Below, piece by piece: positions 49,467 through 53,356 of a stretch of 53,356 nt of DNA; the stretch's first letter is position 1; every line of letters begins with the position of its first letter. The DNA is taken from contig JAFSXY010000048.1 of assembly GCA_017443805.1 (NCBI GenBank), positions 1 through 53,356 of the forward strand. Reading direction: 5' to 3'. A program made the position numbers and the translations under genes. A model generated the notes under the pieces. It ran no database searches. It was given only the letters and a program-made list of their open reading frames with translations, and was not told where the DNA came from. The stretch is from Clostridia bacterium (GTDB taxonomy: Bacteria; Bacillota; Clostridia; Oscillospirales; Acutalibacteraceae).

Positions 49467-49506
49467 ACCGCCGCGATCCCTGTTCTCGGGATCGCGGCGG
49501 TCCCAT
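49467..49506. terminator. Terminator between the dockerin gene and the SPFH gene
   Basis: A perfect 14-bp stem: ACCGCCGCGATCCC (49467-49480) and GGGATCGCGGCGGT (49488-49501), then CCCATTTT. Serves the plus-strand dockerin gene; T-run on the minus side is TTTCTTTCA. Confidence 0.85.
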
Positions 49507-49545
49507 TTTGCCCTGCGGGCAGCCGCTTTCTTGCGGTCGGAACGG

Positions 49546-50337
49546 TCATTCTATGGCGTCAAAGCTGATGATGGCCTCGCCGCCGGAGACGCGCGGCAGT
49601 TCGCCGTTCCATTTTTCGATCTTTTTGTTTTCGATGATCTGGGCGTTTAAGGACGCGCTGATGATCTCGTTGGCCTCCGCTTCGCCCTGGGCGCGGATGC
49701 GCATGGCCTCGGCGTCCGCCTCGGCGTTGGTGATGGCGGTTTGTTTGTCCGTTTCCGCCTTTAAGAGCTTCTGCTGCGCCACTTGTTTTTCCTCAATGGC
49801 GGTGATAAAGGCTTCGGAGAAGTCAAAGTCGATGATATTCACGTCCGTGACGTACAGGCCGATGTTGTTGAGCTTCTCGTTCAGGCCCTCAACCAGGCCG
49901 TCGGAGATCAGGCTGCGGTTCGTTACGGTCTGCTCCGCGGTATAGCTGGACGTAATGGCCTTAAGCACTTCGTTGACCGCGGGCACCACCAGGACGGACT
50001 CATAATCCGCGCCGATGTTTTTATAAATGCTGTAGCTCTTTGCGGTATCGACGCGGTAGTTGATCGCCAGCACCGTTTTTACGCTCTGCAGGTCCTTGGA
50101 GAACGCCTCCGTGTTGACCTCCAGCTTACGGATGCGGTTGTCGATCTTCACGACGTTCTGAATAAAGGGGATCTTGGTGTGGATGCCCTCCTGCAGGACG
50201 TTGTCGTTGACCTTGCCCAGCGTGACAACCACGCCCGTGTGGCCGGGCTCTACGATGGTGAATGCGCTGCTGACCGTGATCAGCACAAGCAGTGCGACCG
50301 CTGTCAGAATGACGATGCCTTTTACTTTTTTCTTCAT
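49546..50337 (-). CDS. SPFH/prohibitin-family membrane protein
   Basis: 263 residues. One N-terminal helix (GIVILTAVALLVLITVSSAF), then the SPFH domain starting TIVEPGHTGVVVTLGKV, with KIPFIQNVVKIDNRIRKLEV, and a long coiled coil (AIEEKQVAQQKLLKAETDK, NAEADAEAMRIRAQGEAEA). Prohibitin/HflC-like proteins build membrane microdomains and modulate proteases such as FtsH. Monocistronic with a consensus promoter and palindromes around it. Confidence 0.92.
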   Translation of the reverse strand: MKKKVKGIVILTAVALLVLITVSSAFTIVEPGHTGVVVTLGKVNDNVLQEGIHTKIPFIQNVVKIDNRIRKLEVNTEAFSKDLQSVKTVLAINYRVDTAKSYSIYKNIGADYESVLVVPAVNEVLKAITSSYTAEQTVTNRSLISDGLVEGLNEKLNNIGLYVTDVNIIDFDFSEAFITAIEEKQVAQQKLLKAETDKQTAITNAEADAEAMRIRAQGEAEANEIISASLNAQIIENKKIEKWNGELPRVSGGEAIISFDAIE

Positions 50338-50404
50338 GGTTTTGAACCTCCTGTATTATCCCTTGTAAGCGCATAGTCTCCAATCTGTCTTACAAGTTTA
50401 CTTG

Positions 50405-50433
50405 ATTATAGCATAAGTTCATTTGACTGTCAA
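50405..50433 (-). promoter_or_regulatory. Consensus promoter of the SPFH gene with flanking palindromes
   Basis: Minus strand TTGACA (50428-50433), 17 bp, TATAAT (50405-50410). TTGACAGTCAA at the -35 and CAAGTAAACTTG just after the -10 (50393-50404) are near-palindromic and may be operators. Confidence 0.85.
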
Positions 50434-50462
50434 GTATTTTCGCGTGACTTTTTTTAAAAATC

Positions 50463-50498
50463 AAAAAAAAGAAAAACAGCGCGAAAAAATGCGCCGTT
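50463..50498 (-). terminator. Terminator of the S51 peptidase gene
   Basis: Minus strand AACGGCGC (50491-50498), loop, GCGCTGTT (50475-50482), then TTTCTTTTTTTT. Confidence 0.75.
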
Positions 50499-50535
50499 TG
50501 TCTTTCCATTTTTGTGAATCCTTTTTTTGGCGGTT

Positions 50536-51231
50536 TTACAGTCTTTCCAGAATTTCCGGATGCTGCCGCAGGTCGCAGCGGCGATATCCGTCGGAAGCGT
50601 CAAAGAACCACACGCGGGCGTCCGGGCGGGCGGACGCGATCATGAGCGACCATTTCCCGTCGATATAACAGACGGCCGTTTCGTTTTCGCAGGCGATGGA
50701 AGAAAGCTTTGTCTGCGTTACACGGTCGTTAAAGCTTTGCCAGAAGGCGCCCTCGTAATGCGGGCAGTTGCAATAGGGGAGCAGGCCGAGGGCGTCGATA
50801 AACATAAAGCTGTCCTGCGGGCCGCAGTCGTCGTAGCCCTGGGCAAACCAGCACATGCTGCCCGAGGAGCTGCCGAAGAGGACCTTGTCCTGTTCGAACG
50901 CCTCTTTCAGGTATTTGTCGGCGCCGGTCCTGCGCCAGACCTCCGAAACGAATTTCAGATTGCCGCCGGGCACGTGGATCATATCCGCATTGCGGATCTT
51001 CTGCGCGATGATCTCTTCGGTCATATAAACGTGCGTAAGATAAAGGATGTCCGTCTCGCAGCCCATTTTGTAATAAAAGCCGACCGAATGTCCGTCCGCA
51101 AAATCGTAACCCGTCGTGGGGATCTGCAGATAGTTCGGATGCGCCTTGCCCGTTAATTCCATCACGTATTTTGCAAGCGCGACCTCATCCTCGTCGTTGA
51201 AGCCGCCGCCGATACCGATGATTTTTCCCAT
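50536..51231 (-). CDS. Peptidase E-like (S51) family protein
   Basis: 231 residues from ATG 51229-51231; AAAGGA is upstream. Fold markers are GIGGGFNDEDE at the start, MIHVPGGNLKFV (the GGN motif of the family) and GSSSGSMCWF, where the central Ser of SSSGS is the nucleophile, as in peptidase E and cyanophycinase. ALGLLPYCNCPHYEG provides a possible His. Substrate likely dipeptides with N-terminal Asp or related; not certain. Divergent from thrH. Confidence 0.88.
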   Translation of the reverse strand: MGKIIGIGGGFNDEDEVALAKYVMELTGKAHPNYLQIPTTGYDFADGHSVGFYYKMGCETDILYLTHVYMTEEIIAQKIRNADMIHVPGGNLKFVSEVWRRTGADKYLKEAFEQDKVLFGSSSGSMCWFAQGYDDCGPQDSFMFIDALGLLPYCNCPHYEGAFWQSFNDRVTQTKLSSIACENETAVCYIDGKWSLMIASARPDARVWFFDASDGYRRCDLRQHPEILERL

Positions 51232-51317
51232 ATTGTTTTTCCTTTCGGTTGTTTTATCATGTATATCATACAATATCCGCGTATGGAAATGCAAGGGAGA
51301 ATTACGGGGAAAGACAG

Positions 51318-51346
51318 TTGACACGGTCTTTTTTTAATGATAAAAT
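51318..51346 (+). promoter_or_regulatory. Promoter of thrH
   Basis: TTGACA (51318-51323), 17 bp, TAAAAT (51341-51346), 38 bp before the ATG. Confidence 0.8.
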
Positions 51347-51384
51347 AAACAAAAGATTTGTTTTTAAAATGGGGATGGTTGCTT

Positions 51385-51999
51385 ATGAGCGGCAAAATGT
51401 ATATTACCTGCCTGGATATGGAAGGCGTGCTGGTCCCGGAGATCTGGATCGCCTTTGCCGAGGCGGTGGGTATCCCGGCGCTGAAACGGACCACGCGGGA
51501 CGAACCGGATTACGATAAACTGATGCGTTACCGGTTGGAGATCCTCAAAGAAAACGGGCTGGGCCTAAACGAGATCACCCAAACCATCGACAAGATCGAG
51601 CCCATGGCCGGGGCAAAGGAATTTTTGGACGAATTACGCAGCTTTACGCAGGTGATCATCCTCAGCGATACCTTTTACCAGTTCGGCATGCCGCTGATGA
51701 AAAAGCTCGGTTACCCCACGCTGTTCTGCAACACGCTGGAGACCGCGCCGGACGGCGCGATCACGGGTTACCGGATGCGCGTGGCGCAGTCAAAGCTTTC
51801 AACGGTCAAAGCGCTGCAGAGCGTCGGCTTTACCACCATCGCCGCGGGCGACAGCTACAACGACCTGGGTATGATCCGGGAAAGCAAGGCGGGATTTCTG
51901 TTCAAAAGCACCGCTCAGATCAAGGCGGACTGCCCGGAGATCCCCGCGTTTGAAGAATACGGCGACCTGCTGCAGGCGATCAGAAACGCGATGGACTGA
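51385..51999 (+). CDS. thrH: ThrH-type phosphoserine phosphatase/homoserine phosphotransferase
   Basis: 204 residues, HAD superfamily. ThrH signature MYITCLDMEGVLVPEIWIAF: motif I is DMEGV instead of the usual DxDGT, as in the family. VIILSDTFYQF is motif II and AAGDSYNDLGMI motif IV. ThrH dephosphorylates phosphoserine and can transfer phosphate to homoserine, linking serine and threonine synthesis. The ATG at 51385 has GGGGATGG ahead. The DUF4474 gene follows 37 bp later. Confidence 0.93.
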   Translation: MSGKMYITCLDMEGVLVPEIWIAFAEAVGIPALKRTTRDEPDYDKLMRYRLEILKENGLGLNEITQTIDKIEPMAGAKEFLDELRSFTQVIILSDTFYQFGMPLMKKLGYPTLFCNTLETAPDGAITGYRMRVAQSKLSTVKALQSVGFTTIAAGDSYNDLGMIRESKAGFLFKSTAQIKADCPEIPAFEEYGDLLQAIRNAMD

Positions 52000-52036
52000 C
52001 GCAGACACACGAGAATAACAGGAGAGGAAAGAAAAC

Positions 52037-53257
52037 ATGTTCAGTAAGATTTTTTCGACTTTTTTGTCGGTCATATTGATGCTCCAGACGCTTTTCCCCT
52101 TTTTCAGCGGCGCGCGGAACGACAAGACCTTTACGCAGGCCGATCTTTCATCGCTGCATTCCGTCAGCGATTACGTCGACTATATCCGGGAAAACGGCGC
52201 GCCGTCCATGGATACGGAAACGTTTTTCAAAAACTTAAAGCCCATTAAGTTCCTGCGCACGCTCTTCGGCGGTACGATCTTTGAAAACGAAGAGGACAAA
52301 TACCTCCATGTGACGATGAGCGACGACCTTGCCGAGATGTGCGACCTTGTAACGGAGGCCTCCGGCTTCGATCTGCTGGGCACCATGCAGCATATCCCCA
52401 AAACGCTGGGTACGCTTACGGCGCTCAAACGCGCGGTGCATCCGGATCTTTCGGCGTTCCGGCAGAAAGTGTTTTCGCTGTGCGACGAGGTCCGCGCAAA
52501 GGGCCACACGGGCGCGGCGACGCTTTTGTATCTGTTCGGCGTCTTTTTCAGCGTAGTGGACGATATGTCGATCTACACGGTGGAGGGTGAAAATGAAAAC
52601 GAGCTTGTCGTTTTAATGGACGTGACCTATCGCGACGGCACCACCGAGACGGTGGACCCCGACATCGTGATCAATATCGAAACGAACATGGCCTATGCAA
52701 AACAGGGCTTCGGCGTTTCCGGTTCCGGCTTTGAGGTGGATCTGGATAAGCTGGTCGTTTATACCGTGGTCAATTCCTGGCAGCGCAATTACGGCTTTTA
52801 TCTGGGCTACGACCTTTCGTCGGACTCCAATCCCGTATTCAACTACAACACCCGCCGCTTTAAGTTCGATTACGCGGGCAAGGCGTGGATGATCCAGATC
52901 TGGAAGGGCAACTACGCGCTGGTCACCAACGGCGCCGAGGTCGGCGTTTACAACCGCGCGCCGGGGAAAATCGGCACCTTCTATAATGCCGCTGCCGACG
53001 AAGATATGCTGGTGATGTCGATGGACGTCTACCACGGCGACGAATGTATCGTCTCCCGCGGGCCGGAGCTGCACTGGTGGGTGACCGGCTTTAAGCTGAC
53101 AAAACAGCTGTATACGCCCTCTTCTCTGACGCTGAAATTCTCCATTGAGATGAAGGACGATGAGATGCTGAAGGCCTTTACCGACGCGATCGAGAAAGAA
53201 GCCAACCATGACGTGTCCTATACCGTGGACGGCCTGACCGTATACGGGACCTGGTAA
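52037..53257 (+). CDS. Secreted DUF4474 protein
   Basis: 406 residues. The hydrophobic start MFSKIFSTFLSVILMLQTLF then PFFSGAR is a signal peptide. An unassigned helical N-terminal half is followed by DUF4474 from about residue 235: NYGFYLGYDLSSDSNPVFNY, RRFKFDYAGKAWMIQIWKG, NYALVTNGAEVGVYNR and a later MLVMSMDVYH. DUF4474 is frequent in clostridia and has no known function; conserved Trp and Tyr suggest carbohydrate or lipid binding. GGAGAGG lies before the ATG. It may share the thrH promoter. Confidence 0.87.
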   Translation: MFSKIFSTFLSVILMLQTLFPFFSGARNDKTFTQADLSSLHSVSDYVDYIRENGAPSMDTETFFKNLKPIKFLRTLFGGTIFENEEDKYLHVTMSDDLAEMCDLVTEASGFDLLGTMQHIPKTLGTLTALKRAVHPDLSAFRQKVFSLCDEVRAKGHTGAATLLYLFGVFFSVVDDMSIYTVEGENENELVVLMDVTYRDGTTETVDPDIVINIETNMAYAKQGFGVSGSGFEVDLDKLVVYTVVNSWQRNYGFYLGYDLSSDSNPVFNYNTRRFKFDYAGKAWMIQIWKGNYALVTNGAEVGVYNRAPGKIGTFYNAAADEDMLVMSMDVYHGDECIVSRGPELHWWVTGFKLTKQLYTPSSLTLKFSIEMKDDEMLKAFTDAIEKEANHDVSYTVDGLTVYGTW

Positions 53258-53305
53258 ACGGTTATATTTGGAATAGCACTGCTATGCAATAAAAGGAGAT
53301 TTTGT

Positions 53306-53356
53306 ATGAGCGAAAAAACAAAGCAACTCGTCTCAAACCGGTACGTCGGCAAAAAA
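53306..53356 (+). CDS. Start of a further gene, cut by the window end
   Basis: ATG 53306 with AAAAGGAG 7-8 nt upstream opens MSEKTKQLVSNRYVGKK, running to the window edge. Too short to assign. Confidence 0.6.
   Translation, partial: MSEKTKQLVSNRYVGKK

Overview
The window looks like chromosomal DNA of a moderately GC-rich, anaerobic, spore-forming member of the Clostridia, probably a gut Oscillospirales/Ruminococcaceae-type organism. This rests on an alpha/beta-type small acid-soluble spore protein, SpoIID and SpoVB-like genes, a flavodiiron/rubredoxin fusion, a HemZ-type radical SAM gene, a recJ-rel-pspC-dtd-MBL-hemZ gene order, dockerin and BspA-like secreted proteins, and GH78/GH95-type glycosidases. 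The taxonomic call is inference from gene content; no marker gene was searched. I saw no rRNA, tRNA, CRISPR array, complete insertion sequence or intact prophage.

Layout. 1-1308 (minus): partial lgt, then yebC. 1309-1786: gene-free, with an 11-bp tandem array and a pentamer array ahead of a 1677-residue secreted protein (1787-6820) built of FIVAR-like, InlB-like and many CxxC repeats. 6865-7201: terminators and a string of inverted repeats. 7233-9169 (minus): a secreted protein and a membrane-anchored phosphatase-like protein. 9440-10381: a scar in which a truncated secretion ORF is joined to the C-terminal part of a Fic gene and followed by the first part of an OLD/RecF-like ATPase. 10542-12128: SASP gene and a membrane-embedded M28 peptidase. 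12198-22439 (minus): a long operon-like run recJ, rel, pspC, dtd, [heptamer and hairpin array], MBL hydrolase, hemZ, spoVB-like, mazG, hup. 22672-27477: two tandem BspA/DUF285 surface proteins. 27617-30566: GPH-type transporter and DUF1846 gene. 30634-34420 (minus): AbrB-type regulator, ABC transporter pair, Gfo/Idh/MocA oxidoreductase, alpha/beta hydrolase. 34541-37573 (minus): GH78-type rhamnosidase and HAD phosphatase. 37779-38480: DUF2975 protein and YozG-like regulator. 38508-41833: SpoIID, AbrB-zinc-ribbon regulator, flavodiiron protein. 41883-42960: an ImmR/ImmA-like regulator-protease pair divergent from a small Cys-rich gene, with repeated TTACAGAA sites between them. 43126-43866 (minus): an operon of four 41-53 residue amphipathic peptides. 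44130-49433: GH95-like enzyme, secreted lipase-like protein, dockerin protein. 49546-53356: SPFH protein, S51 peptidase, ThrH, a DUF4474 secreted protein and the start of one more gene.

The most unusual element is the four-peptide operon at 43126-43866. Each peptide has its own GAGGTG-like ribosome site, the set has a good promoter and a terminator, and a stem-loop that can form a pseudoknot sits just ahead of the second cistron. The same kind of Phe-rich amphipathic helix forms the extreme C-terminus of four secreted proteins here; peptide D and the secreted protein at 8273-9169 share the string IAAFFNAL. This suggests one helix module used both as a free peptide and as a tail on exported proteins. 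Its function is unknown.
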